A stretch of DNA of 64,000 bases from contig CAXNKG010000006.1 of NCBI GenBank assembly GCA_964202965.1, positions 1-64,000 on the forward strand, given 5' to 3'. A model generated the notes under the pieces. That model was not told where the DNA came from. It made no database searches and was given only the letters and a program-made list of their open reading frames with translations. Numbering within the stretch: position 1 is the stretch's first letter; each line of letters opens with the position of its first letter. Positions 25,301 through 31,348 of this stretch are shown in pieces. The stretch is from CAXNKG01 sp964202965. GTDB lineage: Bacteria; Acidobacteriota; Vicinamibacteria; Vicinamibacterales; UBA2999. Both the position numbers and the translations under genes were made by a program.

Positions 25301-25633
25301 GGATAACGAGCCTACCTCAAGAGAAATATTGATGGTGGGGTTAGAGCCCACCTGCAAAATGATGCCGCTCTGGACGAACGTGCGGAAGCCGTCCAGCGTG
25401 GCTTCGAGCCGGTACGGCCCCACCGGCAAATTGGAGAGCGTATAGAAGCCGCCCTCATCCGTGACGGTGTTGCGGGTGAGGCCGGTGTCGGTCTGCGTGG
25501 TGATGACAGTAACGCCTGGCAGCACCCCTCCGCTCGAATCCCTGACGACTCCCCCCAACGTAACGTTTTGCGCAAAGGCCCCTTCGGCCATTGCCAGGAG
25601 AAGCACGACCGCCCAAACAGATGCTTTCATCAT
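22388..25633 (-). CDS. TonB-dependent receptor, Oar-like with carboxypeptidase-regulatory N-domain
   Basis: A 1081-residue outer-membrane receptor. Signal peptide to about residue 21 (EGAFAQ), then a carboxypeptidase-regulatory-like domain (LGGVVRDSSGGVLPGVTVI ... LPVGPYRLEATLDGF, residues 24-110). The plug follows (LALPLNGRNVTELVMLSGA) and then a large C-terminal barrel ending VKYVF with the terminal aromatic used by the BAM machinery. Such receptors import large substrates such as glycans, peptides or metallophores using TonB-ExbBD. No TonB box is obvious. GAGGAGGG precedes the double ATG. The preceding gene stops 60 nt upstream. The substrate may be what the linked exported proteins transform. 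Confidence 0.93.
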   Translation of the reverse strand: MMKASVWAVVLLLAMAEGAFAQNVTLGGVVRDSSGGVLPGVTVITTQTDTGLTRNTVTDEGGFYTLSNLPVGPYRLEATLDGFRTFVQSGIILQVGSNPTINISLEVGSLSEQVEVRADAAMVETRSTGVGQVITNESVLALPLNGRNVTELVMLSGAATDSYQGGNFVSNRQYPVRAISIAGGSPGGTYYAMDGGSHNDPGNNLNLPVPFPDALQEFKVETGAVPARFGQHANAVVNLITKAGTNVFHGSAFEFVRNAAFNARNHFALRRDSLKRNQFGGTIGGPIITNRLFFFGGYQGTIVRSDPSELQAFIPTPAMLAGDFTGAASPACNAGVQRNLAAPAGRPYTFRNNTIDPASFDPAALGFAKHLPAGSTIDACGRFRYGFPTPSTDKQYLAKVDYQMTDNHSIFGRYFYAVYDAPNFYEGNALTTTSIGVRNSGESLVLGDTHVFSSNVVNSLRASYLTPRNDRFAVPFFCPKDFGANIYCTPFAGSFTNLGVTGAFNIGSGSTNNAFYNYWVYGVNDDLDIIRGNHSFSVGGMYLFQIEETRNSQFSNGQINFNGQRTGLALADFLLGEINTISQGGDGVMNDRKHYLGLYVQDVWRASSQLTLNYGVRWEPNIPMYNIDNHSARFDESAFAQGRKSGVYVNAPAGFTFPGDEGYPYGRSMTHGNLKVFSPRFGVVFDPRGEGREVIRAAYGLFVDSQPLFDHTFVHSNPPWGALIVQQGVRLRDPYATFAGGNPFPLELSRNIQFPQAGGYAIEKDHAKQLYVQQWNLSYQREMAADVSLTVSYLGNRTHNIWSTVNSNPGIFTGPTATLGNLQQRRRLSLINPVEGALIGPITQLDDSGWGRYHGFTASLVKRFSNDYSMMSNYTWGDCINTDDARQIQSQGGVYTEYGNSERDLGPCSTDIRHTVNLSGVISAPEFQSGLLNAVAGGWQLSTLFRAQSGSPFNVTIGQDRQLSGVSNQRPIQVGDPKVSNPTSERWFNTAAFGLPGVGTLGDTKRNSLRGPGFWTVDVALSRKFSPFSDTHEFELRAEAFNLFNTSNFNPPTAILTSPDFGRIRSARDPRIMQFAVKYVF

Positions 25634-25692
25634 CCCTCCTCACCTCAGACCCGGACTCGTGTAAGTCCAGGTCTGTGCTGCCGACAGGTTTC

Positions 25693-26211
25693 TTACGTCC
25701 GAGGCGCGAAGTGGTCGTAGCGTTCGGCGAGTTTGTTGTCCCTGATGACCCAAACCACAACATGGAAGTTGTCTCGCGGGGGCGGCGGTCCTCCGGGCTG
25801 CTGAATCGTGTGCAGGCCATACTCGACGACAACGGGACCCCTGACCCATGTCTCCGAGTACTCATACTTGAGAATTCTCATGCCCGAACGGCCCGGTTCC
25901 ACGGTCTTGAACCAGCCTTGATACCACTCAATGACCGCATTCAGTCCGAGGAATTTGTCGCCGTTCACCCGTCCCCAGATCATGTTCGGAGCGCAGAACT
26001 CTTTCAGCTTCTGAAGCCGGTCGAGAGGCTGCGTGTGGTCCGTCACGATCCTGTCGTACATGTGAACCAGTTCCAGATTCGCCTTTTCTGTTGCCGACAG
26101 TTGAGGTGTGCCGGTCTGAGCCGAAGCCAGCCCTGCAAGCGCAATCCCCATGGCGCCAGCTCCGCCCGCCACGAGAAAGTTCCGACGGGCAGCAGTGTTG
26201 TCGTCTCGCAT
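25693..26211 (-). CDS. Tat-exported SnoaL / NTF2-like protein
   Basis: A 172-residue protein with a twin-arginine signal (AARRNFLVAGGAGAMGIALAG). The mature domain is of the NTF2/SnoaL cone fold: helix ELVHMYDRIVTDHTQ, FCAPNMIWGRVNGDKFLGLNAVIEWYQGWF, and strands ending VVVWVIRDNKLAERYDHF. This fold includes polyketide cyclases, ketosteroid isomerases and limonene-epoxide hydrolases; the active site is not diagnostic here. Tat export implies that it folds in the cytosol, perhaps with a bound ligand. A strong Shine-Dalgarno (GGAGGGGAT) lies directly before the ATG. It is next to the TonB receptor, consistent with action on the imported compound. Confidence 0.8.
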   Translation of the reverse strand: MRDDNTAARRNFLVAGGAGAMGIALAGLASAQTGTPQLSATEKANLELVHMYDRIVTDHTQPLDRLQKLKEFCAPNMIWGRVNGDKFLGLNAVIEWYQGWFKTVEPGRSGMRILKYEYSETWVRGPVVVEYGLHTIQQPGGPPPPRDNFHVVVWVIRDNKLAERYDHFAPRT

Positions 26212-26502
26212 ATCCCCTCCAGATTCAAACTTCAGCTCTCAGTGGGTGACGGCCCTAAGGGCTTTCAACTAAACGAGATCGCGTGGACCACGGTCGGTTG
26301 AGCCGTGTCAACTCGCCGCGCAGGCCTGGTCAGCATACGCGCCGGGCCGTCCGCGCCGAGCGATTCGCCGTATCTCGCGCCGCGCTAGGGTGCCACACAA
26401 GTCATCTCGTTACAATTCCGATTTTTGCCAACCCAGTGGAGTCGTCACGCGACAGGATTCTTAGCTAAGGACTGTTCGTAAACGGGACCCAGGTCAGCTG
26501 GA
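26212..26502. other. Intergenic region, 291 bp
   Basis: It lies between the CxxCH lipoprotein and the SnoaL-like gene, both leftward. This is the largest gap inside the leftward array, so an internal promoter for the SnoaL-TonB-receptor part is likely. I find no clear promoter consensus, terminator or coding frame in it. Confidence 0.4.
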
Positions 26503-27051
26503 CTACGGCTGGCGGCTATGCAATCCGCGACTTCGCTCGTTCGGAAACCAAAAGAAAAGGTGACACTGTTCGCACGTAACGTTCAGCCGGTCAGTCGACA
26601 TCAGCAGGGCCTCGGGATTTCTGGCTTCTATGGCCTTGAGTGATGACAGAACGGCGTCGTGCATATCGCGGGTAAACCTGTCCCACTCCGCCTGGCTCGT
26701 TTCGACGAGCGCCTGTATCTCCTGCGGCTCCGGGTACAGTTCGGGATCTCGCGTTCTCTCGCCGGGCATGGCGATAGGCCTGCCACGATCCAAAAGCAGG
26801 TCGGTTGATCCCCGCAGCATCGTCGCGTGATTTTCCAGGTGTTGCCACTCTTCATCTGTCTGCGGAAATTTTCGTTGAATCCCGCTTTTGTCTGACGTTG
26901 TAGCGACGGCCTGAAAAATGGTGTCGGACGACGGACCAATGATTCCGTTCATCACTTGACGGAGGGTGACGGGTGTCGTCAACTCAGACTGGCTGGCGCA
27001 CGCGGCGAAAAACAAGACGAAGGCCGGCGGCAGCAAGACGGATTTGCCCAC
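26503..27051 (-). CDS. Lipoprotein with a C-terminal CxxCH heme-binding motif
   Basis: A 182-residue predicted lipoprotein (signal ending FFAACAS). A mainly helical mature part (HLENHATMLRGSTDLLL, IQALVETSQAEWDRFTRDMHDAVLSSLKAIEAR) leads to a single C-terminal CEQCH (C160, C163, H164). One CxxCH at the end of a helical bundle is the layout of class II (cytochrome c-prime-like) cytochromes, so a membrane-anchored monoheme electron carrier or heme sensor is likely. It starts at GTG, one base after the preceding VOC gene's stop. No strong Shine-Dalgarno is seen, which suggests translational coupling. It implies a redox step in this system. Confidence 0.75.
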   Translation of the reverse strand: MGKSVLLPPAFVLFFAACASQSELTTPVTLRQVMNGIIGPSSDTIFQAVATTSDKSGIQRKFPQTDEEWQHLENHATMLRGSTDLLLDRGRPIAMPGERTRDPELYPEPQEIQALVETSQAEWDRFTRDMHDAVLSSLKAIEARNPEALLMSTDRLNVTCEQCHLFFWFPNERSRGLHSRQP

Positions 27052-27052
27052 C

Positions 27053-27733
27053 CTACGTGCGAATCGTCACGGGTTGCCTGCGGATAACGATCTCGCCCTG
27101 GTCGCTCTTGACCGCAATGGCGTGAACGCCCGGAGTCCCGCCGTTGAAGCGTAAGGGCAGTTCGACGGATGGGCCGATCCACTTTTTCATTTCGGCCTCC
27201 GTGCCTCCAAGTTCGATCCACGCCACACCGTCGGGAGCCGCACTCCCAGGCATCGACACGACGCGCTGTCCGCTCGGATGAGTCGTGATGTCGGGAAAAA
27301 AGAACCAGTTCGGCATTCCTCTTGCCCACGACTCAGCAATAGACGGGGTTTGCGCCGCGACGATGCGAGTGCCATCCGTTCTCATTCTTCCGCTGTTGGG
27401 ATTCATCCACACCCGGGTGCACTGGCGCGCGGCAATGTCCTCGAGTTCATCCATGCAATCCACTCGCAATCCAAGGCCGCGAAAATGCTCGCCTGCAGCG
27501 ACCGCATCGTAGAACCGTCGCAGCCCCGGCCGTCTCGGATCATCAACTGCGGCCACATCGATGATTCCTTCGACTTGGAGATACGCGCCGCCACCAAGTG
27601 GAAAAATCTTGCTGGCGAGTCCGGATTCCGTCCATCCGCCGTCATAAAACCCAAGACGGGTTTCCTCGCGCAAACGGTAGGCGGCTTCGTACAGATTCCG
27701 TGCTGCGATTGAGACGTGACCAATATGAATCAC
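27053..27733 (-). CDS. VOC / glyoxalase-like protein (tandem copy 2)
   Basis: A 226-residue protein that begins IHIGHVSIAARNLYEAAYRLREETRLGFYDGG, the opening beta-alpha unit of glyoxalase/VOC-superfamily domains, and contains KIFPLGGGAYLQVEGIID and GVAWIELGGTE. It is clearly paralogous to the gene at 27917-28630, with matching segments along the full length. No signal peptide is seen, so it is probably cytosolic. VOC proteins include dioxygenases, isomerases and glutathione-dependent enzymes; metal ligands are not obvious enough to choose. A perfect AGGAGG precedes its GTG start, overlapping the stop region of the 54-residue Tat gene. Confidence 0.8.
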   Translation of the reverse strand: MIHIGHVSIAARNLYEAAYRLREETRLGFYDGGWTESGLASKIFPLGGGAYLQVEGIIDVAAVDDPRRPGLRRFYDAVAAGEHFRGLGLRVDCMDELEDIAARQCTRVWMNPNSGRMRTDGTRIVAAQTPSIAESWARGMPNWFFFPDITTHPSGQRVVSMPGSAAPDGVAWIELGGTEAEMKKWIGPSVELPLRFNGGTPGVHAIAVKSDQGEIVIRRQPVTIRT

Positions 27734-27742
27734 TGAAACCTC

Positions 27743-27907
27743 CTAGTACCCCCCGACCCAGAAGTCTTCGTCAGGATACTCAGCAGGTTCGTCTACAGTC
27801 GCCGAACCTTCCGCAGGAGCTGTTTCACCCAGCAGCGAGTACGCCAGTACTCCGCCGGCAGCCTGCGCGGTGCTGGTGAGGAATTCGCGGCGGTTCATCT
27901 CATTCAT
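27743..27907 (-). CDS. 54-residue Tat-signal protein
   Basis: A short frame encoding 54 residues: MNEMNRREFLTSTAQAAGG, then VLAYSLLGET and an acidic tail ending DEDFWVGGY. RREFLT is a complete twin-arginine motif, and the hydrophobic stretch follows directly. GGAG lies 6 nt before the first ATG; an in-frame ATG three codons on is an alternative. After signal cleavage fewer than 25 residues would remain, so it may be an uncleaved membrane peptide, a Tat escort for an enzyme subunit, or a truncated remnant. It sits between the two VOC genes with tight spacing (9 nt each side), which favours a real gene. Confidence 0.7.
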   Translation of the reverse strand: MNEMNRREFLTSTAQAAGGVLAYSLLGETAPAEGSATVDEPAEYPDEDFWVGGY

Positions 27908-27916
27908 AGATTGCTC

Positions 27917-28630
27917 CTAAACCGCGTCTGCCGACGAGTTGCGTTTGACGACGATTTCCCCCTTGTCGGTCCTCACCGCAAAACTGTACATGCCAGGTTT
28001 CCCGGCGTTGTACTTGAAGGGCAGGTGCGCGATCGAAAATCCGATTGCCTTGCTCACTTCGGCTTCGGACGCGCCCATTTCGATCCATGCGACACCCAAG
28101 GGTCGGATCAGACCGGGGAACGGCTCCACGGGTTGACCGCTTGGATGCGCCATCTTGTCGAAGAAATGGTTCAAGCCGGGTGTGCCTCTCGGAAGCGGTT
28201 TGGTCTGGGTAATGCTCGCGGTGTGCACGCGTTGCCCATTTACTTGCAGCCTGCCGCCGACAGGAACATTTCCGCTGGGACGGTTATCCGTGGTTGTCTC
28301 GCCTCGTATTTTGGCGATTTCTTCCATGTCTTCCATCGTTTCCGTCTCGAGAAAGATATTTCCGAAACGATCGCCGTCCTTGAGATTCTGGAAGGCTCGC
28401 TTCGCGGCCTCCGCTGTGGTGGGTTCGAGCGCCGCGAAGGGATCGACGCTGCCGGTCATTTGAATATAGGCCCCGGCTCCGAGAGGGAAGATTTTGGTCG
28501 CGGTCGTACCGAGATAACCGCCATCGTAAAAGCCGAGACCCGTTTCCGAGCGGAGCCGAAACGCGGCCTCATAGACGTTGCGAGTCTGAAGGATGATGTG
28601 ACTGATTCTTACGTTGCGAGGATTTAACAT
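27917..28630 (-). CDS. VOC / glyoxalase-like protein (tandem copy 1)
   Basis: A 237-residue cytosolic protein with VRISHIILQTRNVYEAAFRLRSETGLGFYDGG at the N terminus, KIFPLGAGAYIQMTGSVD, and a C-terminal VAWIEMGASEAEV ... GEIVVKRN. It aligns along its length with the gene at 27053-27733, including the LGFYDGG, FPLGxGAYxQ and GVAWIE blocks, so the pair arose by duplication. A GGAGA element precedes the ATG. The catalytic residues cannot be assigned. It lies between DUF6152 copy 2 and the 54-residue Tat gene in the leftward array. Confidence 0.8.
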   Translation of the reverse strand: MLNPRNVRISHIILQTRNVYEAAFRLRSETGLGFYDGGYLGTTATKIFPLGAGAYIQMTGSVDPFAALEPTTAEAAKRAFQNLKDGDRFGNIFLETETMEDMEEIAKIRGETTTDNRPSGNVPVGGRLQVNGQRVHTASITQTKPLPRGTPGLNHFFDKMAHPSGQPVEPFPGLIRPLGVAWIEMGASEAEVSKAIGFSIAHLPFKYNAGKPGMYSFAVRTDKGEIVVKRNSSADAV

Positions 28631-28683
28631 CGTCTCTCCGTTATTCCGGGACCGCGGCCAGCGTGTTTTCCTTCTTGCGGAAG

Positions 28684-29061
28684 TTATGGCGCGTTCAGCG
28701 TCATGACTTTGCCGTCTGGAAACGTCAACGAACGGAAGTTCCCGCCGGCACGGCCGTTTTTCAGCGGATGAACAACGATTGTTACCTTGTCACCAAATTT
28801 CAAGGTTTCCGGCGCCCATCCTGCGCGGCGCAATGAATTGACACCGCCGCCACCCATCTCGACCGACCAGTCGATGGGTCCAGTCTCGTACGTCACCGTC
28901 AGTTCGATAAAGGAGTGGGGGCTGATCCACTTGAAGCTCTTCACCGTGCCCACGATCGTCACTTCTTTGGTGTTGTCGAACATGGCCATCGAGTGATGTG
29001 CGTAGGCAACCGGCACTGCGGTCACCACTACTGTCACGAACGCTAGCAACGAGCGCTTCAT
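28684..29061 (-). CDS. DUF6152-family exported protein (copy 2)
   Basis: A 125-residue secreted protein. Signal peptide MKRSLLAFVTVVVTAVPVAYA, then HHSMAMFDNTKEVTIVGTVKSFKWISPHSFIELTV and GDKVTIVVHPLKNGRAGGNFRSLTF, matching the gene at 17874-18266 block for block. The ATG at 29061 is chosen because AAAGGAATC precedes it and the signal peptide begins there; an upstream extension of 13 residues is possible but unlikely. Family function unknown. Confidence 0.87.
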   Translation of the reverse strand: MKRSLLAFVTVVVTAVPVAYAHHSMAMFDNTKEVTIVGTVKSFKWISPHSFIELTVTYETGPIDWSVEMGGGGVNSLRRAGWAPETLKFGDKVTIVVHPLKNGRAGGNFRSLTFPDGKVMTLNAP

Positions 29062-29096
29062 ACTGATTCCTTTCACACGGTCTGTGTTAACAACGA

Positions 29097-30038
29097 TCAC
29101 TTCACTGGCACCAGAGGCAGTTGCTCGCCTTCGGGACTGAGCAGTTGGTTTCCACCCCCCGATTCATCGGGCTTATTCGCGTTCACCACGCAATGCTGCG
29201 GATCCCGCGAGAGGTTGATGTCCATGCTGACGCGTCGAAAGCGGCGCTTGACTGTCCACGGCTCGGTGAAGACTTTCGGATCCGTAATCGTGTAGACCGC
29301 CTCCAAAATGTCCGGCCACACGCGACGGTAGCGCGTCACGATGTGCTGTTGATCGGAGTTCAGAAGCCCTATCTCGAGATCGCGGTCGGCAACAAAGCCG
29401 ACCTGATCGATGACGAGCCACTCGCCTTCCCAGCGCGCAATACCATGCCCTAATTCGGTCGGTTTCACGTTTGGCGGATGACCGCGGCCATCCATGTAAA
29501 TGTGGGTATACAGAACGCCATTCCCTCCCGGAATCGAGACGTTCATCGCATCAGGCGTGAACATGAAGTGGTTCCAGATTGACGTCGTGGGCGGATGCGC
29601 CAGGAAACACCAGCCGACCGCTTGCGCCGGATTATTGCCCGCAAGGATCATGCTTCGAATTTCTCTGAAGACACGCCCAGCGTTCGGCGTCAGCTTCGGC
29701 GTATTGGGGGTCGGATTCGGGCGATTCGGATCCGTATAGTCTTCAGCCTGCGGAGCGCGGCTGTTGTATTTCCTGACGTCCAGGTTGCCGCTATCGATGT
29801 CCGCCCACACACCCTCGAACTGCCAGTTCAGGTACTCCAGCGCGATGTATGGATCGGTCGGATCGTACGCAATGTCATGCCCGGGGTCGTATCCGCGGAC
29901 GGACGGAAGATCATTGACACGATTCTGCGGCTGCCTTTGACCCTGAGCGTTTACCGCGCGACTCGTCGCAATCACGGCAATGATGATCATGACTGCAGCG
30001 AGGAGCCGTGCTCGTTTCATCTTGTTCGGCATATACAT
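29097..30038 (-). CDS. Exported protein of the W-D/E-G-D/E family (paralog 2)
   Basis: A 313-residue secreted protein (signal peptide ending AVNAQ). Conserved segments shared with the genes at 18339 and 30056: YTHIYMDGRGHPP, GHGIARWEGEWLVIDQVGF, RYRRVWPDILEAVYTITDP and FTEPWTVKRRF. The start at 30038 follows GGGAGGATTC; a second ATG two codons later is nearly as good. It begins 18 nt after the stop of paralog 3 and ends 36 nt before DUF6152 copy 2. No enzymatic motif is recognised; repeated beta-strand pattern suggests an all-beta fold. Confidence 0.78.
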   Translation of the reverse strand: MYMPNKMKRARLLAAVMIIIAVIATSRAVNAQGQRQPQNRVNDLPSVRGYDPGHDIAYDPTDPYIALEYLNWQFEGVWADIDSGNLDVRKYNSRAPQAEDYTDPNRPNPTPNTPKLTPNAGRVFREIRSMILAGNNPAQAVGWCFLAHPPTTSIWNHFMFTPDAMNVSIPGGNGVLYTHIYMDGRGHPPNVKPTELGHGIARWEGEWLVIDQVGFVADRDLEIGLLNSDQQHIVTRYRRVWPDILEAVYTITDPKVFTEPWTVKRRFRRVSMDINLSRDPQHCVVNANKPDESGGGNQLLSPEGEQLPLVPVK

Positions 30039-30055
30039 GAATCCTCCCGTGAATC

Positions 30056-30979
30056 TCAGTGGCATTGCCTGTCCACAATCTCGATACCCATTCGACGGTC
30101 GTAAACCTTCCTTACGGTCCACGGCCGGGTGAGCGCCACGGGATCGGTTATCGTCAGTTCAAGCTCAAGGGTGTTGGGGCCGGTCTGCCGCCAGCGTTCA
30201 ATCGCCGACATCTTGTCGCTGTGCGGTACGCCAATCTCCAGCACATCCCCGGACTCGCCCTCGTATTCCGGCGCAACGTAATTCGTGTCGATGGTAAGAA
30301 CCTCGCCATCCCAAGACGCGAACGCCCAGCCCATGCCGTCATGAATCGTGTTTCCCGGGAAGCGGAACTTTCCTTTGAATCCTTCATTGGAAACGCCGGC
30401 CTTGATCAGGCGCGAAATACCGCCGGCGCCGTTCCAGACCTGGAAGATCTTTGTCGGCGCGAACTCCCATCGCATGGGATTGGGCTGAATCAGTGCCAGC
30501 GAATAACCGTAAAGAGGACACACGACGGTGAACGGTTTCAGCGGCACGAAATTCGGATCATCATTGAAAGACGCACCCATCGTCATCAGGTACTGCACAA
30601 ACTGTCCGGTATCCACGGCAGCTCGATCCTTCTGGCCCACCTCCCGCAAGGCCGCAGCCTTCGCCTGATACTCCGGCGTCAGCGGTGCGGCATCCGGAAC
30701 CGCGCGGCCAGACAGGTAGTCATCGACGCTCGTGTAGCTGGAGAAGAAGTTCGGGGTTCTCACAACCCACATGCCGCGCGCCCAGTCTTCCTGCAGAGCC
30801 AGAGCACGCCTGCGCATGGCTTTTCGTTCCGCGTCGGGTATCTCCCACTCTCGGCGCGCCTTGTCGACCTCTGCTTGAGTTTGCGCAACGGCGTCCGTTA
30901 CCGGAGACAGCACCAGAACGAGAGCGATCGCCGATGCACGCCCCACGTGAGCGATGAAGCAACGCGTTAGAATCCGCAA
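30056..30979 (-). CDS. Exported protein of the W-D/E-G-D/E family (paralog 3, divergent)
   Basis: A 307-residue protein that starts at TTG, set by a perfect GGAGGAATC just upstream. A signal peptide (to about residue 33, DAVAQ) is followed by a helical segment rich in Arg and Glu (DKARREWEIPDAERKAMRRRALALQEDW). The C-terminal half has GMGWAFASWDGEVLTIDTNY, H-S-D-K-M-S-A-I-E-R-W, LELELTITDPVALTRPWTV, the same order as the other two paralogs but more diverged. It is the first gene of the leftward accessory array, so its promoter should lie in the 369-bp gap to the right. Confidence 0.75.
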   Translation of the reverse strand: MRILTRCFIAHVGRASAIALVLVLSPVTDAVAQTQAEVDKARREWEIPDAERKAMRRRALALQEDWARGMWVVRTPNFFSSYTSVDDYLSGRAVPDAAPLTPEYQAKAAALREVGQKDRAAVDTGQFVQYLMTMGASFNDDPNFVPLKPFTVVCPLYGYSLALIQPNPMRWEFAPTKIFQVWNGAGGISRLIKAGVSNEGFKGKFRFPGNTIHDGMGWAFASWDGEVLTIDTNYVAPEYEGESGDVLEIGVPHSDKMSAIERWRQTGPNTLELELTITDPVALTRPWTVRKVYDRRMGIEIVDRQCH

Positions 30980-31348
30980 GATTCCTCCTAAAACATGTTT
31001 CTCGTGTCACCGGAGCCAACATTCACGCTGCGCGGCCTGCTCAGGTGCTTGCCGAATCGCTACCTTATGCCACACGAAGGGCGTTGCCGACAATCGGATT
31101 CTCCGAACACTTCCTGAGGGCCCCGGCAGAAATTGATTGCAAGATTAGAGGCCACGCTCGTCGGGCGGGGTGACACCCGCCCTGGTATGCCAGGCAGCTG
31201 ACGCAACGGAGTACAGTCACCGCCGGACCCTGAGCCCCAGTGCCACTGATGACGGGGGACATCGCCTGTATTCGCGGGTAGTATTACTCCGCCAGTTCCT
31301 CGTGGGCTGAACCGACTGCGCGCCGAATATGGGTCAGAGGTTTTCTAC
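30980..31348. other. Divergent intergenic region, 369 bp, with two adjacent hairpins
   Basis: It separates the leftward accessory array from the rightward MHS transporter, so both promoters should be here. Two perfect inverted repeats overlap at 31163-31194: GGGCGGG (31163-31169) with CCCGCCC (31176-31182), then CCTGG-TATG-CCAGG (31181-31194). Neither is followed by a T tract, so an operator or mRNA structure is more likely than a terminator. No coding frame is convincing. Confidence 0.5.

Noticed and set aside
26380..26400. TGGCAC upstream of the SnoaL-like gene on the minus strand as a sigma54 site
   Set aside because: No GC dinucleotide stands at the required spacing.
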